Shown: positions 40,459-49,169, numbered from the stretch's first letter. The stretch is DNA of 64,000 nt from Spiribacter curvatus (GCF_000485905.1 NC_022664.1:620001-684000); one strand, 5' to 3'. Notes: generated from the sequence alone by a model not told the origin. Numbers and translations: made by a program.

Positions 40459-42528
40459 CTAGAAAGCGCGTTGCTGGCGGCGGAATTCGACCATTTTCTC
40501 CTGCGCGCTGACTGCATCGTTGAGGCGCACGATCCCCGCGTCGGGTAGCAATTCGAACAGCTGGATCAGGATCTCGGCGGTGGTGAGGGAGTCACCCAGG
40601 GCGGTATGCCGACCGCCAACGCCTACACCCAGCCGTCGGGCCACGCCCTCGAGCGTATGCTCGCCGGTATGGTCATGGAGCATGATCGACAGCAGCAGGG
40701 CATCCAGTGTGGGGTGGTCGAAGCGAACACCGCAGCGGCGTTGTTTGAGCCGCAGAAACCGCATGTCGAATGCGATATTGAATCCCACCAGTACAGCATC
40801 GCCGGCAAAGGCGTGGAACCGCCGGACGGCTTCCTCCACCGGCGGCGCGTCGGCGACATCCTCATCCCTAATGCCGTGAATGCTGGTGGCAAGGGCGGGG
40901 ATTGAGCGATCTGGATTGGCGAGCAGTTCGAATGTCTCGCCGTGCATGACGCGTCCCTGATGGATACGGACGGCGCCAATGGCGACGATCTCATCACCCT
41001 GGCCGGGTGCCAGGCCGGTGGTCTCGCAATCGAATACGACATAATCCAGATCGGTCAGTCGCCGCTCCGCCTGATCGCCCAGGGCCAGAACCGGATCGGC
41101 CTCATCGGCGGCAAAGTCATAGAACTCGGGGCGCGCGGCGATGGCGCTCGGGGTCTCGGTCTTCTCCGGCGCTCCGGGGAGTGGCAGCCGCAGCATTGCT
41201 CGACCGACGCGCGACAGATCCGCCTGGCTCCAGGCGGTGGTGTCATGGCGTTGCAGGACCTCACGCAGGGAAACGGTTCCACCCACGTCATCCAGTCCCG
41301 CATCGAGCCACTCATCAAGCTGATCTGGCGCGACCACGTCGCCAGACCAGTTGATGTCGAGGTAGACCAGGCTACCCTGTTCACGCCCGGTGATCGCGAC
41401 GGCCGCGATGTCGAGCGCACTCGCAAGCCGGACGAGCAGTGCCTCGATCACTTGACTGAGTAGATAGGGCTCCGCCGATACCCAGACATCCGCGCCGCAC
41501 TGGATCCGTGGCATGCCGGCCGACTGGCTGTTTTTCTTGATCCCGGAGATGAGACTGCCGAGGTGCAGATCCTCCAGCCGCCAGTTATCCGTGACCATCG
41601 ATGTGGTCTCATCAGAGAGATGCGAAAAGGCCTCGGTCAGACGGCGGGTTTCTTCCTGGACCATCAGGCCGAAGCGGTCGGCTTCGGCGCCAAGATTGGC
41701 CTGTTGTGCGAGCCGTAGGCTCTCGCTGACTGTATAGAGGCTGGTCAATGGGTCGCGTAGCGACTCGACCGCCGCGCGGAGGCTCTGCTCGCGACGCAGC
41801 ACGGCACGGGTCTGACGTGAGACGTCAGTCAGGGTGATGACGAAGCCGTCGGTGCCGGGGTCGTCGGTCATCAATCGTGCGACTCGACAGCGCAGGAGTC
41901 GCTCACCACTGGCGGTGGCACAGACCAGCTCGGTGTCGGTGCCGCTGGTGGTGTTCGCGGTCGGATCGATCAGGCCCAGTGCGTGCCGCAGCGGTCCATC
42001 ATTGAGCACCTCGTTGATATTCCGGCCCAGCCCCAGCGCCGGCTCGGCATCGAGCAGGGTCCGCGCCGTGCGGTTATAGAGATTGATGCGGCCGTCGGTC
42101 CCGCAGACCACCACGCCTTCACGGATTTCCCGCAGGATGGTCTCGAGCCGCGCTTTCCGGGCCTCGATGCGGGTGGTCCAGGCCGAGGCCGCCTCCTCCA
42201 TCTCTCGCCGGCTCCGGGCAACCGTGCCGCCGAGCTGTTCCACGGTCTCAGGCAGGCGGCCCAGCCAGTGATGACCACCCAGCTCAAGCTGATGACCGGG
42301 GTTGGAGCCGGCGATGATACCGGCGCCCCGTTCGGTCGCGCTCAAGGGCCGAGTGATCCGCCAATCGAGGACCAGACCGATGCCGGCAACGCCCACGCCG
42401 ATAACGCCTCCGCCGAGCAGCGGGTGCACGCTCGCCAGCATCGGTGCCACTGCCGCCGTGGGCGCGCCGATGGCGGCCACCGACCCCCAGAGTCGCTTGC
42501 GCAACCGCGGCAGTCGAAATGCCCTCAC
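40459..42528 (-). CDS. Membrane-anchored degenerate histidine kinase fused to DEDDh 3'-5' exonuclease
   Basis: A 689-residue fusion. Two transmembrane helices (about residues 14-33 and 38-56) are followed by a HAMP-like stretch and coiled coil, then a PAS domain (about 128-235, REIREGVVVCGTDGRINLYN). Next is a DHp-like segment where VESLRDPLT (254-262) replaces the H-box, so Glu255 stands where the phospho-accepting His should be. The HATPase-like part (about 320-450) lacks the N-box Asn and recognisable G boxes. The C-terminal DnaQ/epsilon-type exonuclease (about 494-665) looks intact: Asp500 and Glu502 (DCETTG), Asp588 (NIAFD) and His641/Asp646 (HTALGD). It starts 2 bases after the pseudo-receiver gene. 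Nuclease activity is likely; substrate unknown. Confidence 0.85.
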   Translation of the reverse strand: MRAFRLPRLRKRLWGSVAAIGAPTAAVAPMLASVHPLLGGGVIGVGVAGIGLVLDWRITRPLSATERGAGIIAGSNPGHQLELGGHHWLGRLPETVEQLGGTVARSRREMEEAASAWTTRIEARKARLETILREIREGVVVCGTDGRINLYNRTARTLLDAEPALGLGRNINEVLNDGPLRHALGLIDPTANTTSGTDTELVCATASGERLLRCRVARLMTDDPGTDGFVITLTDVSRQTRAVLRREQSLRAAVESLRDPLTSLYTVSESLRLAQQANLGAEADRFGLMVQEETRRLTEAFSHLSDETTSMVTDNWRLEDLHLGSLISGIKKNSQSAGMPRIQCGADVWVSAEPYLLSQVIEALLVRLASALDIAAVAITGREQGSLVYLDINWSGDVVAPDQLDEWLDAGLDDVGGTVSLREVLQRHDTTAWSQADLSRVGRAMLRLPLPGAPEKTETPSAIAARPEFYDFAADEADPVLALGDQAERRLTDLDYVVFDCETTGLAPGQGDEIVAIGAVRIHQGRVMHGETFELLANPDRSIPALATSIHGIRDEDVADAPPVEEAVRRFHAFAGDAVLVGFNIAFDMRFLRLKQRRCGVRFDHPTLDALLLSIMLHDHTGEHTLEGVARRLGVGVGGRHTALGDSLTTAEILIQLFELLPDAGIVRLNDAVSAQEKMVEFRRQQRAF

Positions 42529-42530
42529 GC

Positions 42531-42905
42531 TCAGGCGGCTCCGCTGACCAGTGACCGCACTCGGCCAAGGATCGTGGCGGGGTCAAAGGGCTTGACGATG
42601 AAGTCAGTCGCACCGAGCGAAAATGCCTTCTCGCGCTCGACCTCCAGGCTGTGCGAGGTCAGCATAAGGATCGGCAGACTGGCTGTTCCGGCACCGGAGA
42701 GCAGCCGCTGACAGAGGTCATAACCGCTTCGGTCAGGTAGCGTGGTGTTGACCAGCGCCACGTCGGGACAGGCCTCAGCCATGGCAGCCTCGGCCTGAGC
42801 GCAGCTACTTGCGAGCGCCACCTGAAACCCGGACTGCTCGAGCAGGAATCGAAGCGCGCTGGTCAGATTGGATTCATGGTCGACAATTAGAATCGTTTTA
42901 ACCAT
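42531..42905 (-). CDS. Receiver-domain protein lacking the phospho-accepting Asp
   Basis: Single CheY-like receiver domain (124 aa) with no output domain. The fold is clear: ILIVDHESN at strand 1, ALVNTTLPDRSGYDL at strand 3, ILMLTSHS at strand 4 (Thr kept) and FIVKPFDP at strand 5 (Lys kept). The residue aligned with the phosphorylated Asp is Asn53 (codon AAC), and the second acidic residue of strand 1 is His10. It therefore should not be phosphorylated in the usual way. It is the first gene of a two-gene operon with the pseudo-kinase/exonuclease, so direct interaction is a reasonable inference. The immediate ribosome site is weak. Confidence 0.88.
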   Translation of the reverse strand: MVKTILIVDHESNLTSALRFLLEQSGFQVALASSCAQAEAAMAEACPDVALVNTTLPDRSGYDLCQRLLSGAGTASLPILMLTSHSLEVEREKAFSLGATDFIVKPFDPATILGRVRSLVSGAA

Positions 42906-42952
42906 AAGCCACTCAGCACCTCACGGATGCTGCCTCCTCCTCTTTTTCCCGC

Positions 42953-42983
42953 AGTATAGGCTACTCCATCGCCCGTTTGTCGA
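42953..42983 (-). promoter_or_regulatory. Putative promoter of the receiver/exonuclease operon
   Basis: On the minus strand TCGACA and TATACT are separated by 19 bases. Between it and the receiver ATG lies a strong ribosome-site-like GAGGAGGAGG followed by a three-codon reading frame starting GTG (42914-42925). Confidence 0.4.
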
Positions 42984-43026
42984 GGTACGCTGACGCAACA
43001 GTCAATCAATGCCCTCGGAGATTCCC

Positions 43027-44913
43027 ATGACGGATGCCACTGCGAGCACTGACGCCTCGGTCGTCCGCGCCTTTCTCGATTCCCATGCGCCCTTTGATCG
43101 GCTGCCGCGCGCGCTACAGCGGTATTTCCGCGAACACTGTGAGCGCTGCGACTACACCGCGGGCACAATCATTCTCGAGCCCTCGACACAGCCGGCGGCG
43201 TACTTTTATCTGATCGTGGAAGGCCAGGTTCGCGCGGAGCGGCCGGGGGGTGAGCGCTTCGAACTCGGCCCGGGTGACAACTTTCCGATGGCGGCAATGG
43301 TGGGGCAGCGGGCAACGCGGACGGTCTATCGGGCGGGGACCCCGGCAAAGTGCCTGCGCATCCCCCGGACGACGTTTGAGCATCTGATCAGCGAGAGCCC
43401 GATCTTCCGCGACTACTGCCTGCGCGGTGTGAGCGGCCTGCTCGATCAGGTCCAGCAGGATATCCAGCACCGCGCCGCGGGGAATCTGGGCGGCGATACC
43501 ACCATGGATACGCCGCTCGGCGAGCTTATGAACGCCCGGCCGCTGACCTGCGAGGCGCAGATCTCGGTGCGTGACGCGGTGGCGGCAATGCACAGCCGTA
43601 AGGTGGGCAGTGTGCTGGTGACTGACCCGGAAGAGCGCCCACGCGGTATCTTCACGCTGCATGATCTGCGCTCGGTGGTCGCCGATGGCAGTCATCTGGA
43701 CGAGTCACTGGCGAGTGTGATGACCCGTGAGCCGATCACCCTTGACGTCAAGACCTACGCCTTTGAGGCGGTGGTGGAAATGGCGCGTCACCACATCCGG
43801 CACATGATCGTCACCGATCAGGGTGGACGCCTCGCCGGCGTCATCTCCGAGCGCGACATATTCGCGCTGCAGCGGATCAATCTCGTCCATCTCACCCGCT
43901 CGATCACTGGGGCGGAGGACGTCGACGCACTGGTGCTCGCCCGCGGTCAGGTTGGCGCGTTGATCGACAGCATGATGGCGCATGGTGCCGGTGTTGAGCA
44001 GATCACCCGAATCATCACCCTGCTCAATGACCGGACCGTCACCCGTGCGATCGAGCTGGTGCTCGCGGAGCGGGGCGATCCCGGTGTGCCATTCACGTGG
44101 ATCGCATTCGGCAGTGAGGGGCGCCGCGAACAGACCCGCGTCACCGATCAGGACAACGGCATTCTGTTCGATCCCGGCGGGGAGACACCGGAGGCGGTGC
44201 GCGAGCGCCTGCTGCCACTTGCCCGGCGGATTAATGAGGTACTGGATGCCTGTGGTTTCGCGCTCTGTACCGGGAACGTCATGGCCAGCAATCCGGGGCT
44301 ATGCCTGAGTTTCGAGGAATGGGAAGCGACCTTTCGGCGGCTGGTGGGTAGCGCCACACCAGAGAATGTCCTCCACTCGACCATCTACTTCGACTTTCGT
44401 CCGGTCTGGGGGGATCTGGCCACCGGTGAGGCGCTGCAGCGCCGGGTCGTGGAGCTCGCGGCCAGCAATTCGGTATTCCTCCACACCCTTGCCAGCAACT
44501 GTATGGCGATCAAGCCGCCGCTCGGCGTATTTCGGGATTTTGTCACCGATCGGGATGATGACGGTGTTCACCGGTTGGATCTCAAGGTGCGTGGTCTGAC
44601 GCCGTTCGTCGATGCTGCACGGGTGCTGGCGCTGCAGGCCGGTATCGCCGATGGCCATACCCAGACGCGATTCCGCGAGCTGGTCAGAGCCGGCGTACTG
44701 ACGCCGGAGGATGCTGGTGCTTTCGAGCGCTCTTTCGCTTTCGTGCAGCTTCTGCGGATGCGCGAACACCAATACCAGTCGACCAGCGGGGATCGGATGG
44801 GCAACCGGCTGGATCCGGAGGGCGTGAATCCAATGGACCGCCGGATCCTCAAGGAGGCGTTCCGCGAGGCGCGGCGGCTTCACAAAAAGCTCGAAGTGCG
44901 CTTCCAGCTATAA
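43027..44913 (+). CDS. cNMP-binding / CBS / DUF294 nucleotidyltransferase-like protein
   Basis: A 628-residue cytoplasmic signalling protein. Domains in order: cyclic-nucleotide-binding fold (about 25-125), two CBS repeats (about 165-222 and 230-285), a GlnD-type nucleotidyltransferase domain with GSEGRREQTRVTDQDNG (Gly362-Ser363, Asp374 and Asp376) and a helical DUF294 C-terminal domain (about 455-600). Such proteins probably sense cNMP and adenosine nucleotides; what they modify is not established as far as I know. The start at 43027 has GGAG 6 bases upstream. It diverges from the receiver/exonuclease operon and converges on the symporter. The neighbourhood suggests a role in acetate or carboxylate use. 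Confidence 0.9.
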   Translation: MTDATASTDASVVRAFLDSHAPFDRLPRALQRYFREHCERCDYTAGTIILEPSTQPAAYFYLIVEGQVRAERPGGERFELGPGDNFPMAAMVGQRATRTVYRAGTPAKCLRIPRTTFEHLISESPIFRDYCLRGVSGLLDQVQQDIQHRAAGNLGGDTTMDTPLGELMNARPLTCEAQISVRDAVAAMHSRKVGSVLVTDPEERPRGIFTLHDLRSVVADGSHLDESLASVMTREPITLDVKTYAFEAVVEMARHHIRHMIVTDQGGRLAGVISERDIFALQRINLVHLTRSITGAEDVDALVLARGQVGALIDSMMAHGAGVEQITRIITLLNDRTVTRAIELVLAERGDPGVPFTWIAFGSEGRREQTRVTDQDNGILFDPGGETPEAVRERLLPLARRINEVLDACGFALCTGNVMASNPGLCLSFEEWEATFRRLVGSATPENVLHSTIYFDFRPVWGDLATGEALQRRVVELAASNSVFLHTLASNCMAIKPPLGVFRDFVTDRDDDGVHRLDLKVRGLTPFVDAARVLALQAGIADGHTQTRFRELVRAGVLTPEDAGAFERSFAFVQLLRMREHQYQSTSGDRMGNRLDPEGVNPMDRRILKEAFREARRLHKKLEVRFQL

Positions 44914-44943
44914 AAAAACCCCGGGGCAGGGCCGCCGGGGTTG
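44912..44943 (-). terminator. Intrinsic terminator after the symporter genes (minus strand)
   Basis: AACCCCGG (44917-44924) and CCGGGGTT (44935-44942) form an 8-bp stem. Read leftward it is followed by seven T (A-run at 44912-44918). On the plus strand only two T follow, so it mainly serves the leftward symporter transcript. Confidence 0.65.
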
Positions 44944-44953
44944 GGTTGGGTGC

Positions 44954-44982
44954 ATCAGGGCGTCGACGATCGACGCCCTGAT
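44954..44982 (-). repeat. Perfect 13-bp inverted repeat after the symporter stop
   Basis: ATCAGGGCGTCGA (44954-44966) and its exact complement TCGACGCCCTGAT (44970-44982) flank CGA. It begins 11 bases past the symporter stop codon and shares the core GTCGACGATCG with the hairpin that follows acs (47194-47221). No T-run follows directly. Confidence 0.7.
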
Positions 44983-44993
44983 CGGTTGGCCGC

Positions 44994-46748
44994 TCAGGCC
45001 GCGCGGGGCACCCGGATACTCTCCACCAGGTCCTGGATTTCCTTCGGCGGCGGTGCCGTGGATCGGCACACCAGCGTCGCAACCACGGCGTTAATGACCG
45101 CGCCCACTGCGCCGATGGACTGTGGGCCAATGCCCAGCAGCCAGTTCTCAGGGTTGTCCGGCAGCATGTTCGTCCCCGGGACGAAGAACCAGCCCTTGAA
45201 GATGAACACATAGACCAGCGTAAAGGTGAGGCCCGAGAGCATACCGGCGATGGCACCGGCACTGTTCATGCGTCGGCTGAAGATCCCGAGCATCAGGACC
45301 GGGAACAGCGAGGAGGCCGCCAGTCCGAATGCCAGAGCCACCACCTGTGCCGCGAATCCTGGTGGATTCAGGCCCAGATAGCCCGCCACAAGGATAGCGA
45401 CACCCATGGCCACGCGGGCCGAGAGCAACTCACCTTTCTCGCTGATTCTGGGGTTGAGGACACCCTTGATCAGGTCATGCGAGATCGCCGAGGAGATCGC
45501 CATCAGCAATCCGGCCGCCGTGGATAGTGCCGCCGCGAGTCCGCCGGCCACCGTCAGGGCGATGACCCAGTTCGGCAGCTGCGCGATCTCCGGGTTGGCC
45601 ATCACCATGATGTCCCGGTCCACCGTCAGCTCGTTACCGGCCCAGCCATACTCCGCGGCGGTGTCATCAAATGCCGCATTATCGTCGTTGTAGTACTGGA
45701 TACGGCCGTCGTCGTTCTTGTCTTCCCAGCCGAGCAGACCGGTCTCTTCCCAACGCGAGAACCAGCCCGGCACGTTCTCGTAGGCCAGATTGCCCTCTTC
45801 CGCCCCGATCTCGCCCGGCTGGACGGTGTTGATGAGGTTGTAGAAGGACATGGCCCCCACGGCCGGTGCGGTGGTGTAGAGAATGGCGATGAACACCAGT
45901 GCCCAGCCCGCCGACAGGCGCGCATCACGCACTCGCGGTACCGTGAAGAAGCGAACGATGACGTGGGGCAGACCTGCTGTACCGATCATCAACGACATGG
46001 TCAGGAAGAACATGTTGAGCGTTGTGCCCTTCATGACCGTGTACTGCGAGAAGCCCAGGTCAACGAGGATATTATCAAGCGTGTTGAGCAGATACTGACC
46101 GTCGCCGACCGTGCCGCCCAGACCGAGCTGCGGCAGCGGATTACCGGTGATCGCCAGGGAGATGAAGATCGCCGGAATGGTGTAGGCGAAGATCATCACG
46201 CAGTACTGCGCGATCTGGGTGTAGGTAATGCCCTTCATGCCGCCGATCACGGCGTAGAAGAAGACGATCGCCATACCCGTGAAAAGACCAATCTCGTAGC
46301 TCGTCTCCATAAAGCGTGAGAAAGCCACACCAATGCCCTTCATCTGACCGATGACATAGGTCAGCGAGGCCACGATCAGGGCGATGACCGCGATCACCCG
46401 CGCCGGCGTGGAATAGAACCGATCACCGATGAATTCGGGGACGGTGAACTTGCCGAATTTGCGCAGATAGGGCGCGAGCAGCAGCGCGAGCAGCACATAG
46501 CCGCCGGTCCAGCCCATGAGATAGACCGATGCGTCATAGCCAAGAAAGGCGATGAGGCCCGCCATGCTGATGAAGGACGCGGCCGACATCCAGTCGGCCG
46601 CCGTTGCCATGCCATTGGCGATGGGGTTAATCCCCTTGCCTGCCACATAGAATTCGCCGGTGCTGCCCGCTTTCGCCCAGATCGCAATACCGATGTAGAG
46701 CACAAAGGTGGCGCCGACAATTAGATAAGTGGTGAGAGAGAGATCCAT
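44994..46748 (-). CDS. Sodium:solute symporter large subunit, VC_2705 subfamily
   Basis: Na+-coupled transporter of the SSS family, 584 aa and about 13 helices. ATAADWMSAASFISMAG (residues 48-64) and IGTAGLPHVIVRFFTV (255-270) are family signatures shared with acetate permease ActP. An acidic soluble insertion of about 80 residues (310-392) between membrane helices contains an EF-hand-like loop, DKNDDGRIQYYN (343-354). With the DUF4212 protein encoded 15 bases upstream it fits the two-subunit VC_2705/VC_2704 type better than classical ActP-YjcH. Clustering with acs suggests acetate or another short carboxylate as substrate; that is inference. Confidence 0.9.
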   Translation of the reverse strand: MDLSLTTYLIVGATFVLYIGIAIWAKAGSTGEFYVAGKGINPIANGMATAADWMSAASFISMAGLIAFLGYDASVYLMGWTGGYVLLALLLAPYLRKFGKFTVPEFIGDRFYSTPARVIAVIALIVASLTYVIGQMKGIGVAFSRFMETSYEIGLFTGMAIVFFYAVIGGMKGITYTQIAQYCVMIFAYTIPAIFISLAITGNPLPQLGLGGTVGDGQYLLNTLDNILVDLGFSQYTVMKGTTLNMFFLTMSLMIGTAGLPHVIVRFFTVPRVRDARLSAGWALVFIAILYTTAPAVGAMSFYNLINTVQPGEIGAEEGNLAYENVPGWFSRWEETGLLGWEDKNDDGRIQYYNDDNAAFDDTAAEYGWAGNELTVDRDIMVMANPEIAQLPNWVIALTVAGGLAAALSTAAGLLMAISSAISHDLIKGVLNPRISEKGELLSARVAMGVAILVAGYLGLNPPGFAAQVVALAFGLAASSLFPVLMLGIFSRRMNSAGAIAGMLSGLTFTLVYVFIFKGWFFVPGTNMLPDNPENWLLGIGPQSIGAVGAVINAVVATLVCRSTAPPPKEIQDLVESIRVPRAA

Positions 46749-46763
46749 GTTGTTTTCCCCTCG

Positions 46764-47030
46764 TTACTTTTCGTCGACGTCGTATTTCCGGTCCAGCGCG
46801 TTCATCCGGAACACGTAGACGAAAATGATGACGATGAATGAGTAGATGGCACCCTGCTGGGCGAACCAGAACCCGAGGGGATAGCCCGCGATAACGATAT
46901 TGTTAAGCAACGGGGCGAGTATGATGCCGAGTCCGAAGGATACCGCAAACCAGATGATCAGCAGTGTGATCAACAGTCTGACGTTCTCCTTCCAGTAGGC
47001 CATTGCGGCCTGTTCCTGACCTGAAGCCAT
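46764..47030 (-). CDS. DUF4212 symporter small subunit
   Basis: An 88-residue membrane protein with two helices (about residues 19-43 and 55-77) and family blocks YWKENVRLLITLLIIWFAVSF, GYPLGFWFAQQGAIYSF and FRMNALDRKYDVDE, each within 21 residues. This matches the small subunit that accompanies VC_2705-type symporters. A strong AGGAGGAG ribosome site precedes the ATG. The gene lies between acs and the large subunit on the same strand, with a possible promoter of its own at 47116-47144. Confidence 0.88.
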   Translation of the reverse strand: MASGQEQAAMAYWKENVRLLITLLIIWFAVSFGLGIILAPLLNNIVIAGYPLGFWFAQQGAIYSFIVIIFVYVFRMNALDRKYDVDEK

Positions 47031-47115
47031 TGTTCCGCTCCTCCTGCGGTTTTATCGAATGACAGTGTCTTGTCTTGACCTGCCGGCTTTTATTGAACGA
47101 CGCAGTCGCCGTTCG

Positions 47116-47144
47116 TTTATCGCTTTTCCGTCGATTCTTTTCAA
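47116..47144 (-). promoter_or_regulatory. Putative promoter of the symporter genes
   Basis: On the minus strand TTGAAA and GATAAA are separated by 17 bases, giving a leader of about 80 bases to the DUF4212 ATG. This AT-richer 200-base gap holds no gene. Confidence 0.4.
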
Positions 47145-47193
47145 TAGTGGTGCGCGAATAACCTCCCTGATTTTTTGTGATGCCAGTCAATCG

Positions 47194-47221
47194 CCCGGCG
47201 ACGTCGACGATCGTCGCCGGG
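47194..47221 (-). repeat. 10-bp inverted repeat after the acs stop
   Basis: CCCGGCGACG and CGTCGCCGGG pair around loop TCGACGAT, starting 10 bases past the acs stop codon. It has no T-run and so is not a classical terminator. It shares the core GTCGACGATCG and the spacing from the stop with the hairpin after the symporter gene. Confidence 0.65.
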
Positions 47222-47231
47222 GTGGGGGCGT

Positions 47232-49169
47232 CTATTGGTTGGCCCGATTGCTGATCAGGTCGTCCACCACGCCCGGGTCAGCGAGGGTGCTCGTGTCGCC
47301 CAGACTGTCGAGCTCGTTGGTCGCCACCTTGCGCAGGATGCGCCGCATGATCTTACCCGAGCGCGTCTTGGGCAGACCCGGTGCCCACTGGATCACGTCG
47401 GGCTTGGCGATTGGCCCGATCTCGCTGCGCACCATGTTCGCCAGCTCGCTTTGCAGGGCATCGTTGGGCTCCACACCCTGGACCAGCGTGACATAGCAGT
47501 AGATGCCCTGACCCTTGAGGTCGTGTGGATAGCCGACAACGGCGGCCTCGGCGACGGCGTCATGCAGCACCAGTGCGCTCTCGATCTCCGCGGTCCCCAT
47601 GCGGTGACCGGACACGTTGAGCACATCATCGACACGGCCGGTGATCCAGTAATAGCCGTCTTCATCACGCCGTGCGCCATCACCGGTGAAGTACTTGCCC
47701 GGATAGGTCGTGAGGTAGGTGTTCATGAAGCGCTCATGATCACCGTAGATCGTGCGCATCATGCTTGGCCACGCCTGGGTCAGGCATAGGTTGCCCTCGG
47801 TGGCCCCTTCGAGAACGTTGCCCTCGTTGTCCACCAGCTGCGGCTCGATGCCGAAGAAGGGCAGTGTGGCGGAGCCGGGTTTGAGATCGATCGCGCCCGG
47901 CAGCGCGGAAATCATGATTGCGCCGGTCTCGGTCTGCCACCAGGTGTCAACGATGCGGCAGCGCTCGTCACCCACCACCCGGTAGTACCACTCCCAGGCC
48001 TCGGGGTTGATGGGCTCGCCGACGGTTCCGAGCACGCGCAGGGACTGGCGGGAGTGCTTTTTGACCGGCTCCTCGCCCTGACCCATGAGCGCACGGATCG
48101 CAGTTGGTGCGGTGTAGAAGATGTTGACCTGATGGTCATCGACTACCTGCCAGAGACGGCCCGCATCGGGGTAGGTCGGTACACCCTCGAACATCAGGCT
48201 GGTCGCGGCGTTGGAGAGCGGCCCGTAGACGATGTAGCTATGGCCGGTGATCCAGCCGACATCCGCGGTACACCAGTAGACCTCACCGTCTTTGTAGTCG
48301 AACACATACTTGAATGTCATCGACGCCTGCAGCAGATAGCCGCCGGTCGTATGCAGCACCCCCTTCGGCTTACCGGTGGACCCGGAGGTGTAGAGGATGA
48401 ACAGCGGATCCTCGGCGTCCATCTCTTCGGGCTCGCACTCCGTCGACGCCTCAGCGAGCGCTTCGGCATACCAGATGTCACGGTCATCGTTCCACGGCAC
48501 ATGGTTCCCGGTATGGCGGACGGTGATGACGCTGTGAATGCTCTCGAGGCCATCGATCGCCTTGTCCACATTTTCCTTCAGCGGTACCGGCTTGCCACTG
48601 CGCAGACCCTGGTCGGCGGTGATGACCGTCCGGCAGTCGGCGTCCTCGATGCGGTCGCGCAGGGCATGGGGGGAAAAGCCGCCGAATACGATGGAATGGA
48701 CGGCGCCGATGCGCGTGCACGCGAGCATGGCAACCACGGCTTCGGGAATCATCGGCATGTAGATCGAGACCCGATCGCCCCTGGAGACGCCGCGCTGCTT
48801 GAGGACATTGGCGAGGCGGCAGACATCTGCATGGAGCTCGCGGTAGGTGATGTGCCGGGTGACGCCGGGCTCATCACCTTCCCAGATAATCGCATTGCGG
48901 TCGCCGTGGGTATCGAGATGGCGGTCAAGGCAGTTGTAACTGACATTGAGCTTGCCGCCCTCGAACCAGCGGATCTGCCCCTTGCTCAGGTCATTGTTGC
49001 TGACCCGATCCCACTTGCGGAACCAGGTGAGGAACTCCTCCGCCTGTTCTGCCCAGAACGCCTCCGGCTGATCCAATGAGCGCCGGTACATCCGGTCGTA
49101 GGCCTCGCGGCTGAGCAGTGCGTTATCGGCGGTCTCCGGCGGTACCGGATAGCGTTTCTCTGCGGCCAT
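47232..49169 (-). CDS. acs: Acetyl-CoA synthetase
   Basis: Converts acetate, ATP and CoA to acetyl-CoA through acetyl-AMP. From the ATG with AGGAGGAG upstream (49169) the product has 645 aa, close to E. coli Acs (652); the frame stays open about 59 codons further but without family similarity. Motifs are the AMP-binding P loop [20 protein letters not shown] near residue 260, [12 protein letters not shown] near 412, [20 protein letters not shown] near 500, and the regulatory acetylation Lys in [11 protein letters not shown] near 605. It lies upstream of the symporter genes, giving an import-plus-activation unit. Confidence 0.97.
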   Translation of the reverse strand: MAAEKRYPVPPETADNALLSREAYDRMYRRSLDQPEAFWAEQAEEFLTWFRKWDRVSNNDLSKGQIRWFEGGKLNVSYNCLDRHLDTHGDRNAIIWEGDEPGVTRHITYRELHADVCRLANVLKQRGVSRGDRVSIYMPMIPEAVVAMLACTRIGAVHSIVFGGFSPHALRDRIEDADCRTVITADQGLRSGKPVPLKENVDKAIDGLESIHSVITVRHTGNHVPWNDDRDIWYAEALAEASTECEPEEMDAEDPLFILYTSGSTGKPKGVLHTTGGYLLQASMTFKYVFDYKDGEVYWCTADVGWITGHSYIVYGPLSNAATSLMFEGVPTYPDAGRLWQVVDDHQVNIFYTAPTAIRALMGQGEEPVKKHSRQSLRVLGTVGEPINPEAWEWYYRVVGDERCRIVDTWWQTETGAIMISALPGAIDLKPGSATLPFFGIEPQLVDNEGNVLEGATEGNLCLTQAWPSMMRTIYGDHERFMNTYLTTYPGKYFTGDGARRDEDGYYWITGRVDDVLNVSGHRMGTAEIESALVLHDAVAEAAVVGYPHDLKGQGIYCYVTLVQGVEPNDALQSELANMVRSEIGPIAKPDVIQWAPGLPKTRSGKIMRRILRKVATNELDSLGDTSTLADPGVVDDLISNRANQ

